Virus record (IMG/VR): IMGVR_UViG_3300020415_000002 | Coordinates: 1-20,940 of that record | Source: a virus | Length of the DNA stretch: 20,940 bases | Direction: 5' to 3' (one strand) | In this document: positions 1-5,843 of the stretch, piece by piece | Layout of the letters: every line of letters starts with the position of its first letter | Numbering within the stretch: position 1 is the first letter of the stretch | Position numbers and translations under genes: made by a program | The notes under the pieces: model-generated | Databases searched by the model: none | The model's input: only the letters and a program-made list of their open reading frames with translations | What the model was told of the DNA's origin: nothing

Positions 1-213
1 AAAACGTTCCGGCATGTTGGCCGTGTCATGCCTATTGATGGTCCTTCCCCGGCGTTTGACTCTGCTCTTGACGGGGAAGAAACCGTTGATTGGCAGGCGT
101 TGGAGGAACTAATCGAAGACTTCCTAGTGCATTGTGTTGCTGGTCCACTGGGCAACGGTGACTGCGAAGTTGGGCGAAGCGAAATCAGTCACGGAACAAA
201 GCATTTCGCATGA
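1..213 (+). CDS. Small acidic protein of unknown function, 5' end outside the window
   Basis: The frame is open from the first base, so the gene may begin upstream. The first in-window ATG is at 28 and would give 61 residues. No strong Shine-Dalgarno is seen before it, so the true start is unclear. The middle is acidic and probably helical (WQALEELIEDF). I do not recognise the family. The last codons and stop (CGCATGA) belong to a 55-nt hairpin unit repeated after the 42-residue gene at 627-755. Both proteins end in an aromatic residue followed by Ala, which suggests related gene-end cassettes. Confidence 0.5.
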   Translation, partial: KTFRHVGRVMPIDGPSPAFDSALDGEETVDWQALEELIEDFLVHCVAGPLGNGDCEVGRSEISHGTKHFA

Positions 214-261
214 GATCCATCATCTCTCTCTCTCTCTTTTTGAGAGAGAGAGATGATGAGG
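207..261 (+). promoter_or_regulatory. Intergenic hairpin unit A (17-bp perfect stem)
   Basis: Bases 218-234 pair perfectly with 242-258 around a TCTTTTT loop (235-241). The inner stem is a CT/GA tract. The unit begins with CGCATGAGATCCA, which contains the stop codon of the upstream gene, and ends in AGG. It is matched by unit B at 749-803, of equal length, equal stem length and identical loop. No U tract follows the stem in either direction, so it is not a typical intrinsic terminator. An RNase III-type processing site or mRNA-stabilising element is more likely (inference). Confidence 0.85.
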
Positions 262-280
262 TAATGAAATCAGAAACCAA

Positions 281-295
281 TGCACGGGAGGTGCA
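281..295 (+). promoter_or_regulatory. Shine-Dalgarno hairpin of the gene at 299
   Basis: TGCAC (281-285) pairs with GTGCA (291-295), leaving the purine-rich Shine-Dalgarno GGGAG as a five-base loop. The stem ends three bases before the ATG at 299. The same architecture with a covarying stem occurs before the gene at 846. Confidence 0.7.
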
Positions 296-298
296 GAC

Positions 299-634
299 AT
301 GGCAACACTAATCAAAGATTCGTTGTACATAGGTGAGTCCCCTTGGGATGAGACTTGTGCACAGGTTGGTACAGACATGTACCGGGTGAACGCAGGCAAG
401 GAGTGTCGGCGGTTTATCGAACAGATCCGTAATCACTACGGGTCGGAGCCACAGGGTGCACGCTTGTACATCAAGTCGAACCCGCATGACTTCGGTAGTT
501 ACCTGTCGGTGGAGTGCGAGTTCATCTGGGATCCGTCCGAAGAGGACGAAGAGTACACGCCTTCACAGGAGTATGCCTTTGCGATTGAGGGCGATGACCT
601 GAAGGTCTTGCAGGCTTGGGATCCCAATGAGTGA
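299..634 (+). CDS. Conserved phage hypothetical protein, acidic
   Basis: A 111-residue acidic protein. The stretch GARLYIKSNPHDFGSY followed by a beta-like segment (LSVECEFIW) resembles hypothetical proteins I recall from other uncultivated phages. I know no function for them. The start is supported by GGGAGG eight bases upstream, displayed in a hairpin loop. There is no signal peptide or membrane segment. The C-terminal third is rich in Glu and Asp. Its end overlaps the next gene by eight bases (ATGAGTGA), implying coupled translation. Confidence 0.75.
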   Translation: MATLIKDSLYIGESPWDETCAQVGTDMYRVNAGKECRRFIEQIRNHYGSEPQGARLYIKSNPHDFGSYLSVECEFIWDPSEEDEEYTPSQEYAFAIEGDDLKVLQAWDPNE

Positions 635-755
635 CCCGAAGCAGGCACCCGACTGGGTGCATGAGGACTTCGATGAGTGGTCAGAACTCACGAAGGAACG
701 TGACGCATACAGGGCAGACGCTGAGGCCGAACGGCATCGGAACCCTTACGCATGA
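627..755 (+). CDS. 42-residue charged hypothetical protein
   Basis: The ATG at 627 lies within the end of the previous gene (ATGAGTGA overlap), so it is probably translated by reinitiation. It encodes 42 residues, begins MSDPKQAPDW and is mostly charged and helical (ELTKERDAYRADAEAERHR). The stop at 753-755 is part of hairpin unit B, just as the stop of the first gene is part of unit A. No family is recognised. Support comes from the overlap, the continuous coding-like composition and the shared gene-end cassette. Confidence 0.6.
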   Translation: MSDPKQAPDWVHEDFDEWSELTKERDAYRADAEAERHRNPYA

Positions 756-803
756 GATCCACCCTTTCTCTCTCTCTCTTTTTGAGAGAGAGAAAGGGTG
801 AGG
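749..803 (+). promoter_or_regulatory. Intergenic hairpin unit B (17-bp perfect stem, covaries with unit A)
   Basis: Bases 760-776 pair with 784-800 around TCTTTTT (777-783). Compared with unit A, stem pairs 3, 5 and 7 from the base change from T-A, A-T and C-G to C-G, C-G and T-A. Both partners changed each time, so pairing is preserved. The leading CGCATGAGATCCA, which includes the stop codon, and the trailing AGG are identical. A small inverted repeat, GGCCA/TGGCC, follows at 803-814. Confidence 0.85.
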
Positions 804-826
804 CCAACTGGCCGAACCAAACCATA

Positions 827-841
827 CACACGGGAGGTGTG
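827..841 (+). promoter_or_regulatory. Shine-Dalgarno hairpin of the gene at 846
   Basis: CACAC (827-831) pairs with GTGTG (837-841), with GGGAG as the loop. The stem ends four bases before the ATG at 846. Compared with the hairpin at 281-295, the two outer pairs differ on both strands, so the structure rather than the sequence is retained. Confidence 0.7.
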
Positions 842-845
842 AGCA

Positions 846-1298
846 ATGAGCCATGAAGTAACGGTAAACGAGTTCAGCGTAGACGTTGAGTTGGATTATG
901 CGGAGATACTGGCGAACATTGAAGACAGTATCTATGAACGGGTAACGGATCAGATCAACGAGGATGCGTGGGGTGCCGTTGAGTATCAGGTTGACGAGTT
1001 CGTGGCGGAGGCCATCGACAGTCAGGATTCCAGCGGGATAAGTGAGGCTCTGGATGAGGGCATCGCTTCGCTGCTCCTTGATTACATCCGCATCAAGGAG
1101 CGTGGTGGAGAGTCTTGCGGAACTGGCGAGCAGTTTGAGAAGGCAGTCAGGTACGCCGCCGAGCGTGGGGTGGTTGATGAAGCCCTACAGGTTCAGAAGC
1201 GTTTAGCCGATCTGGAGCGCAAGGTCAGCACGATCTTGGATGCCTTGTTCGTGCTAGGTGAGCGAGCCTCATCGGTAGATGACCGTAATGCTGGCTGA
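846..1298 (+). CDS. Acidic hypothetical protein with C-terminal coiled coil
   Basis: 150 residues. The start ATG follows a loop-displayed GGGAGG. The N-terminal two thirds are acidic and mixed helix/strand. Residues about 110-145 (DEALQVQKRLADLERKVSTIL and on) look like a coiled coil, so the protein may form oligomers. There are no catalytic motifs and no membrane segment. It lies in the early-type cluster of small genes, and its end overlaps the start of a small membrane protein. I do not recognise a family. Confidence 0.75.
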   Translation: MSHEVTVNEFSVDVELDYAEILANIEDSIYERVTDQINEDAWGAVEYQVDEFVAEAIDSQDSSGISEALDEGIASLLLDYIRIKERGGESCGTGEQFEKAVRYAAERGVVDEALQVQKRLADLERKVSTILDALFVLGERASSVDDRNAG

Positions 1299-1512
1299 CC
1301 AATCCGCCATCGTGTGGACCGACTGGTTCGGGACCGCACCTTGGTTCATTGCCGGGGTGGTTGCGACCGTCGCGGTCATGGAGATAGTTCAGCGCAGACG
1401 TAGGCGCAGAACGAAATCCTACCGTGACTGGTTGCAGGCACTCCGGTCTGTCACATCCGAAAGAGATAATACAAACACAGGAGGAAATGTGCATGAGAAG
1501 CACAACAGATAA
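1288..1512 (+). CDS. Small single-pass membrane protein
   Basis: I take the ATG at 1288 (74 residues). The in-frame ATG at 1279 is an alternative. Both overlap the end of the preceding gene, and neither has a strong Shine-Dalgarno. One hydrophobic segment (PWFIAGVVATVAVMEIV) is followed by a block of six arginines. By the positive-inside rule the N-terminus would be outside and the basic tail in the cytoplasm. The tail is polar and the last 20 bases overlap the start of the DUF932-like gene. Function unknown. A membrane role in early takeover or exclusion is only a guess. Confidence 0.5.
   Translation: MLADQSAIVWTDWFGTAPWFIAGVVATVAVMEIVQRRRRRRTKSYRDWLQALRSVTSERDNTNTGGNVHEKHNR
1476..1491 (+). 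promoter_or_regulatory. Shine-Dalgarno hairpin of the DUF932-like gene
   Basis: CACA (1476-1479) pairs with TGTG (1488-1491), placing GGAGGAAA entirely in the loop. One base separates the stem from the ATG at 1493. This also decides the start: the in-frame ATG at 1424 lacks a comparable site and lies inside the preceding gene. Confidence 0.6.
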
Positions 1513-2584
1513 CACAAGCGGACATGAGAACAACTGGATTCAGCGGTTGCGGGAACAGATTGAACCACACGCACAGGCTGTAGTCGATGCGATGATTCCC
1601 GTTCCACGAGAGGATGATTCGGGGATCGTTGACTTCCGTGTTGATGACACGGTGGGCTTCGTGAGTGACAGCGTGCGAGGCATGGCAAACCTGACAGGTG
1701 CCGACTTCGACGTTGACTACGCCCCATCAGGGTATGTCCATCCGGTCACGGGTGAGCATGTCATCCCGACCTACCAGTCGGGTACTTATCGGGGAGAACC
1801 CAGCGACCAGTACATTCTGCGTAGTGATACGCATGGTGTAGTCGGCAACATGAGCGGGCGTTACCCAACCCGTGATGGATACAAGCATGTCCTAGACACG
1901 CTTGATTCGATGTTCCCGAACTCTTGCGAAAGCATCAGTGTCTACGGCAATGGTGAGCGGGTGGTAGTTGAGCAGGTGCTTGACAAGCCGTTCGACCTTG
2001 GCGGGGGTGACCTGATTCAGCCGTACATTTACACTCGTATGTCGTTGAACGGGACGTGGAAGACGGAGATCATTCCGATCACCCGTCGAATCTCCTGCGA
2101 GAACATGCTTGGGCATTCCGGTCAGTTGATCGGTGTGCGTGCCACGAAGAATCACGACCAGTTGCTGACCATGAAGGCCAGCGTGGTGGAGATGTCGATG
2201 GCTCAGGGGCAGGCATTGAAGCAGATGGCTCAGACCTTGCAGGATCAGGAGTTCACAGACTTCATGTTCATGCAGATGCTGGAGCAACTGTTGCCGGTAC
2301 CTGAACCTGATGCTCATCACAAGACGATGGGTGCTTGGGTGAGTAAGCGGGCTGCCTGCAATGCGAGTTGGCGTGATGAGATTGCCAACTATGCGGACTC
2401 CACGATGTGGAACGCATACAACGCTATGCAAGCAGCGGAGCAGCACCGGATCAACACCGGGTTCAAGACAACTGAGAAGGCACAGCAGCGATCACTTACG
2501 AAGGCGTTGGATGGGAAGACGCCGATTGCTGATGCTGCGGAACAGTACCTGATGAGTCTCGTCCTAGCGGAAGAGCCTTTCTAG
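1493..2584 (+). CDS. DUF932-like phage/plasmid protein
   Basis: 363 residues from the ATG preceded by GGAGG. The central region fits the DUF932 (phage/plasmid-like, TIGR03299-type) family: a strand-rich part with PYIYTRMSLNG, then ITRRISCENML at about 197-206, which corresponds to the family's conserved Arg-x-Cys-x-Asn segment. A helical C-terminal half follows, with the W-x2-YNAMQ-type motif near residue 310. The family is widespread on phages and plasmids and usually lies near early or replication genes. Its biochemical function is not established. No membrane segment or signal peptide is seen. A structured non-coding stretch follows it, suggesting the end of a transcript segment. Confidence 0.75.
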   Translation: MRSTTDNTSGHENNWIQRLREQIEPHAQAVVDAMIPVPREDDSGIVDFRVDDTVGFVSDSVRGMANLTGADFDVDYAPSGYVHPVTGEHVIPTYQSGTYRGEPSDQYILRSDTHGVVGNMSGRYPTRDGYKHVLDTLDSMFPNSCESISVYGNGERVVVEQVLDKPFDLGGGDLIQPYIYTRMSLNGTWKTEIIPITRRISCENMLGHSGQLIGVRATKNHDQLLTMKASVVEMSMAQGQALKQMAQTLQDQEFTDFMFMQMLEQLLPVPEPDAHHKTMGAWVSKRAACNASWRDEIANYADSTMWNAYNAMQAAEQHRINTGFKTTEKAQQRSLTKALDGKTPIADAAEQYLMSLVLAEEPF

Positions 2585-2747
2585 TACATAGGATGGGGAG
2601 GACAGGCGACCGGTTGCCCTCCCACTCCGGTTGCCCGCAGGGGTGCGTCTGCGTAAACAACGCACGCTAACTAAACATTCGCGTATGGGGCGGGGAACAG
2701 GACAGGAGCGTTAGCGCGTTCCGGCAGTCCCCGTCCCATGCGTTCTA
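2585..2747 (+). promoter_or_regulatory. Structured intergenic region with a long hairpin
   Basis: About 160 bases without a convincing gene but with several inverted repeats. GGGAGG pairs with CCTCCC around the near-palindrome GGCGACCGGTTGCC. TGCGT (2650-2654) pairs with ACGCA (2660-2664). A long stem, 2682-2696 with 2728-2742, has 15 pairs including two G-U and encloses an inner GGAGCG/CGTTCC hairpin. No long U tract follows. This could be a transcript end, a structured leader for the gene at 2766 or a small non-coding RNA. I cannot tell which. No convincing -10/-35 promoter pair was identified. Confidence 0.55.
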
Positions 2748-2763
2748 CGTCATGGAGGTGACG
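2748..2763 (+). promoter_or_regulatory. Shine-Dalgarno hairpin of the gene at 2766
   Basis: CGTCA (2748-2752) pairs with TGACG (2759-2763) and the loop is TGGAGG. The stem ends two bases before the ATG at 2766. It repeats the architecture seen before the genes at 299, 846 and 1493, with an unrelated stem sequence. Confidence 0.65.
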
Positions 2764-2765
2764 CT

Positions 2766-3170
2766 ATGTGGGTATTTACAACTCACGGTTTTTATTCGGT
2801 TGTCTGCACATCGGACGATCATTCAGTAGTGCTTATACGGACACGCGATAGTGGATCGTTGGAGAAACTCATCGACTTCCTCAACGTTTCGGTCCAAGTG
2901 GGCGAAGAGCACGATCATCGTTACACAAACGAGAACATTATCGTGACCCCGTATCGGGACTACCCGTATCGGATTGCAGCGTTGCGTACTGACTGGGCTA
3001 AGTACCTAGAGCAGTATGCCTATGAGGGGTTGACGTACCCGAACTTTAAGAGTGCGTGTGGCAAGGCCGGGATGGATGTTGCTCAACTCCGTGCCTTGGG
3101 GGATGTGTGGCAGACCATGTATTACGATTGGGCACCGCGACCTGACATGGTGGACAACTCATGGCTATGA
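2766..3170 (+). CDS. Conserved hypothetical protein (MWVFTTHGFYSVV type)
   Basis: 134 residues. The N-terminus, MWVFTTHGFYSVV, and the later YEGLTYPNFKSA match a small-protein type I recall from many bacteria and phages. Those proteins start with a short strand-rich domain, carry arginine-rich regulated contacts and end near a YPNFKS/VW motif. No function is known to me. The start is decided by GGAGG in a hairpin loop. The end overlaps the HNH gene by ten bases (ATGGCTATGA), so the two are probably translated together. Confidence 0.7.
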   Translation: MWVFTTHGFYSVVCTSDDHSVVLIRTRDSGSLEKLIDFLNVSVQVGEEHDHRYTNENIIVTPYRDYPYRIAALRTDWAKYLEQYAYEGLTYPNFKSACGKAGMDVAQLRALGDVWQTMYYDWAPRPDMVDNSWL

Positions 3171-3922
3171 AACCGTCACCGGACAGGTGCCTGCTCTGCG
3201 ACGGCCCGTGGACCGGCGCCCAGCCGCACGGATACCGTGGGCTTCACCGCCGTTGCTACATGCGGATGAGGGACGCCGGTCGTCTTGACGAGTTCCCAAT
3301 ACTCCGATACCGCTTACCCACCCGGCCTCCGGTGGTGAAGGAGGAAGTCCCCTGCCTGACGCCGGGTTGTGGCGGCACGGTGATGCGATGGTCAAACCGG
3401 ATGAACAAGACATACCGGTGCAACGACTGCAAATCCTGTCACCGACTCACGGGGGGCTATGACCCTCGTCTGCGACGCGGTTACGATGTCCGGCTCCCAG
3501 ATAAGGAACGGGTCGCCTACTGGCTGGACCCAACCAACGTCAAGATGTTCCGAGGCGTTCCAACCCCGTTCGTGAAGCCCGGAGGCCCAGAAGGTGATTG
3601 TCTCGTCTGGCAGCGCGCCATGACCGGCAACCTCCAACAGACCAAATCAGGCAGCGTCTATCCGCAGGTTCATTGGTACGGACGACAGCAGCGTGTCCAC
3701 CGCATCGTCTACTCAGTCCTCAATGACCACCCGTTGGACGAACTCCTCGTTGTAGACCATCGGTGTGAGATCAAACAGTGCATCAACCCGGCTCATCTCG
3801 GAGCCGAAACCCTCGCCAGCAACACCGCCGGACGCATCAGAACGATGAGGCACGACCGCTTATGGAACGATCCTGAGGCGTTAAGAAAGCGCATACAAGA
3901 ACTAGAGGAAGACGCAGCATGA
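3161..3922 (+). CDS. HNH endonuclease with two N-terminal zinc-binding modules
   Basis: 253 residues. C10-x2-C13 with H29-x2-C32 forms a small zinc finger of a kind seen in actinophage HNH proteins. C65, C70, C87 and C90 form a zinc ribbon. The catalytic HNH_3-type core is at about 178-220: VHRIVY, then D199-H200, C202, C207, N209-P and H212-L. H200, N209 and H212 are the expected ββα-metal residues. Such free-standing enzymes are often homing endonucleases that nick or cut DNA at an allele lacking them, though some act in packaging. The position among early genes favours the homing type. Starts at 3161 or 3167 are both possible. The end overlaps the next gene by ATGA. Confidence 0.88.
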   Translation: MAMKPSPDRCLLCDGPWTGAQPHGYRGLHRRCYMRMRDAGRLDEFPILRYRLPTRPPVVKEEVPCLTPGCGGTVMRWSNRMNKTYRCNDCKSCHRLTGGYDPRLRRGYDVRLPDKERVAYWLDPTNVKMFRGVPTPFVKPGGPEGDCLVWQRAMTGNLQQTKSGSVYPQVHWYGRQQRVHRIVYSVLNDHPLDELLVVDHRCEIKQCINPAHLGAETLASNTAGRIRTMRHDRLWNDPEALRKRIQELEEDAA

Positions 3923-4068
3923 GGAAAACAAAGCAAACTGTTCTGCCTGCTGATGGAGCCAAGATCACACCAGCCATGTTGGATTCCAAAGCAGACCTTA
4001 AGGCGTTGATTGATGACAGTGAACGGTGGACGAAGGAAGCGTTACTCGCAGAAGAAGGAGCAGGATGA
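3919..4068 (+). CDS. 49-residue hypothetical protein
   Basis: The ATG overlaps the HNH stop (ATGA), indicating translational coupling. It encodes 49 residues beginning MRKTKQTVLPADG, with a basic N-terminus and an acidic helical C-terminus (ALLAEEGAG). The stop overlaps the start of the next small gene in the same ATGA manner. No family is recognised. Support is from the two overlaps and the absence of any competing gene. Confidence 0.6.
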   Translation: MRKTKQTVLPADGAKITPAMLDSKADLKALIDDSERWTKEALLAEEGAG

Positions 4069-4220
4069 TGGTTCTAACTCCGCAGGGGTATGACCACACG
4101 TTCACTCGTGACGAACTGTTACGTGCCCGTAACGTGACCGTAAAGAAAGTCACGGAACTGGAACCTGAGTTGCAAGACTGCAACGAGCAGGAGTCGGAAC
4201 CGGACAACGACGACGACTAG
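4065..4220 (+). CDS. 51-residue acidic-tailed hypothetical protein
   Basis: AAGGAG at 4055-4060 precedes tandem ATGs at 4065 and 4068. The first overlaps the upstream stop, and the second has better spacing to the ribosome site. The product begins MMVLTPQGYDHTFTRDEL and ends in a strongly acidic tail (EQESEPDNDDD). Highly acidic small phage proteins sometimes mimic DNA or bind host enzymes, but nothing here shows that. It is the last gene before a GC-rich hairpin. Confidence 0.6.
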   Translation: MMVLTPQGYDHTFTRDELLRARNVTVKKVTELEPELQDCNEQESEPDNDDD

Positions 4221-4230
4221 GCTGGGAACA

Positions 4231-4282
4231 GGTACTTAGTACAACCCCTCCCCCCTTTAGGGGGAGAGGGGTTGGTACTTAG
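4231..4282 (+). terminator. GC-rich intergenic hairpin flanked by GGTACTTAG direct repeats
   Basis: Bases 4242-4255 pair with 4261-4274 with a single C/A mismatch around a TTTAG loop. The stem is C-rich on the left and G-rich on the right. GGTACTTAG occurs on both sides (4231-4239 and 4274-4282). No U tract follows, so a factor-independent terminator is only one option. It separates the small early genes from the replication operon and may end, attenuate or process that transcript. Confidence 0.55.
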
Positions 4283-4300
4283 GACGCTAAAGGGAGGCCA

Positions 4301-5101
4301 ATGCAGAAATATCCGCTACACAGAGATGCCGAAGGGCGATGGATCCATACGTGGGTTCGACAGTCATCCATCAAGACTTCAGATATGTGTCTGGAACGAT
4401 GGCGTAACGATGTCTTCGGACTTGTAAGCGAAAGCATTAAGGATGCTTCATCGCTGGGGACCGTATGCCACGCCGTCGCTGAAGATGCGTTGAACTCACG
4501 CTTGGATGGCATCGCAGAGATGTCCCTTCAGGACATGAACGATGCGTTTGAAGACTATTGGGAAGAGACAGTCCCAACCATTCAGGTGTGGAACAACTAC
4601 AACCCTGAGACTGCGTATGCGGCGGGGCTGGAGAAGTTAGCCAACTGGCATGGGGAAGTGTTCCCGCAGGTACAACCCCTGATGGTTGAACACACCTTCG
4701 ATGTGCCGCTGATCGAAGACAGCGAACGTGTTGTCCGCATGACAGGCACTATCGACCTCGTGGAAGAGGACCGGCTGTGGGATTGGAAGTTTCCCGGTCG
4801 TGATTACAGCAGGGATGCTTGGCAGTATGAACGCTGGGATGTGCAATCCATTGCGTACTGCTATGCGATGGGCATCCCAAACTTTTCATATGCAGTCATG
4901 CACCCGAAGGGTGTAGGCCGCATGGATCTAGTGCGTGACCAGTCGCACTTCGACTGGTTGCGTATAAAGGTGTTGGCACTCTGCCGACTGTTGGAAACCC
5001 AGACGGGTCCATTCCCGTTGGGCGATAACGGTTGGTGGTGTTCTAATAAATGGTGCGAAAATTTCGCACGGTGTAAAGGTGCAACATTAGGAGGCACTTG
5101 A
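4301..5101 (+). CDS. Cas4/RecB-type PD-(D/E)XK nuclease with likely Fe-S cluster
   Basis: 266 residues, with GGGAGG four bases before the ATG. Motifs of the PDDEXK_1 (RecB/Cas4/AddB nuclease) family run in order: GTVCHAVAE with H57, VEHTFDV with E130, TGTIDLV with D152, then D161-W-K163, and Q182-x3-Y186. C30 near the N-terminus plus C247, C252 and C258 at the C-terminus match the one-plus-three cysteine pattern that holds a 4Fe-4S cluster in Cas4 and AddB. Phage members act as 5'-3' exonucleases in recombination or end processing. It heads the replication block. Its last codons contain a 7-bp inverted repeat (5053-5069). Confidence 0.85.
   Translation: MQKYPLHRDAEGRWIHTWVRQSSIKTSDMCLERWRNDVFGLVSESIKDASSLGTVCHAVAEDALNSRLDGIAEMSLQDMNDAFEDYWEETVPTIQVWNNYNPETAYAAGLEKLANWHGEVFPQVQPLMVEHTFDVPLIEDSERVVRMTGTIDLVEEDRLWDWKFPGRDYSRDAWQYERWDVQSIAYCYAMGIPNFSYAVMHPKGVGRMDLVRDQSHFDWLRIKVLALCRLLETQTGPFPLGDNGWWCSNKWCENFARCKGATLGGT
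5077..5099 (+). promoter_or_regulatory. Probable Shine-Dalgarno hairpin of the gene at 5103
   Basis: Bases 5077-5082 can pair with 5094-5099 (six pairs, one G-U) around an 11-base loop containing most of AGGAGG. The stem ends three bases before the ATG. It is weaker than the four hairpins upstream because the last G of the ribosome site is paired. Confidence 0.4.
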
Positions 5102-5102
5102 T

Positions 5103-5843
5103 ATGGCTTGGACGCCAATGAGTCCGCTAGAGCGGGCGAGTATAGAAGCACAGGTCATTCTCAAAGCGGCGGTTGAACTCGCTGTTGCAGAGATTGGCAA
5201 CGAACCCGACGGTGTAGCCGTCACGATGGCAATAGAGAATGCACGGGCGTTAGCGAAGGAACTACCCAACCTGAAAGATTCTCTCGTGAATCTGGAAGGT
5301 GGACCTGTGATAGCGATAGCGCCCGGTCAGGATGTGTCTGCTAGCGCAGTCCCTGAGTTGACCGCCGTCGTGACCGCTGCGTTCCCCGGAGCAGCACAGG
5401 TAAATGCCCCCGCATACAGCGGTGCATCAAAGTATGTGGCCGACGAAGAGTACGGTCAGGTGCTGGCAATTTGGCAAGCGGAAAAGAATGCTGGCGTTGC
5501 ATTCGCTGGCAAGGATTCCATGTTCCTGTGTAATCAGGCGATCCGGCAGTTGTTCGGGAGTGGCACACGCCAGTTCCCCGCCGACTATTGGGCTGAAGCA
5601 TTGCAGAACAAGGACATCCCGGTTACCAAGAACGGCAAGTGTGGGCTTGGTGATTTCAAAATCAAGAAGGGCGTTAGCGTGGCTGCTGACGGTACCCCCG
5701 TCTTGAATCAGGGTGAGGGTAACCATCCCCTAGCGAGCAAGAGTGGGTACTTCGCTGCTCTGGTGAAGAACACTTCCTTCAACTGGGGCGACCGCCCCGA
5801 TCCTGTGGACCCGCAGGGCTGGTTGGCTAAGGCCGGTGGCTGA
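5103..5843 (+). CDS. Replication-module protein of unknown function
   Basis: 246 residues. AGGAGG lies nine bases before the ATG and the start is one base after the nuclease stop. The N-terminal 60 residues are helical, followed by a low-complexity Ala/Val/Pro-rich linker (about 68-105). A C-terminal domain follows with ADEEYGQVLAIW, an RQLFGSG turn and GKCGLGDFKIKKG. I do not recognise it. Lying between a Cas4-type nuclease and a DnaB-like ATPase, it could be a DNA-binding or loader partner of either, but that rests on position only. Its end overlaps the next gene by eight bases. Confidence 0.75.
   Translation: MAWTPMSPLERASIEAQVILKAAVELAVAEIGNEPDGVAVTMAIENARALAKELPNLKDSLVNLEGGPVIAIAPGQDVSASAVPELTAVVTAAFPGAAQVNAPAYSGASKYVADEEYGQVLAIWQAEKNAGVAFAGKDSMFLCNQAIRQLFGSGTRQFPADYWAEALQNKDIPVTKNGKCGLGDFKIKKGVSVAADGTPVLNQGEGNHPLASKSGYFAALVKNTSFNWGDRPDPVDPQGWLAKAGG

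Noticed and set aside
218-258. Intrinsic terminator reading of the CT/GA hairpins (also 760-800)
   Set aside because: The T run is in the loop, and no U tract follows the stem on either strand.
1424-1492. Upstream extension of the DUF932-like gene to the ATG at 1424
   Set aside because: It lies inside the preceding membrane-protein gene and has no ribosome site, whereas the ATG at 1493 is preceded by GGAGG.
2738-2761. Seven-codon reading frame overlapping the ribosome site of the gene at 2766
   Set aside because: It has no ribosome site of its own and is within a strong stem. Too short to support as a leader peptide.
4221-4300. Promoter before the replication operon
   Set aside because: I saw no convincing -35/-10 pair here or at 2585-2765. 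Phage or host sigma preferences are unknown.
5053-5069. Inverted repeat GTGCGAA/TTCGCAC as an operator
   Set aside because: It lies within the last codons of the nuclease, around the C252 codon. A single copy gives no support for a binding site.
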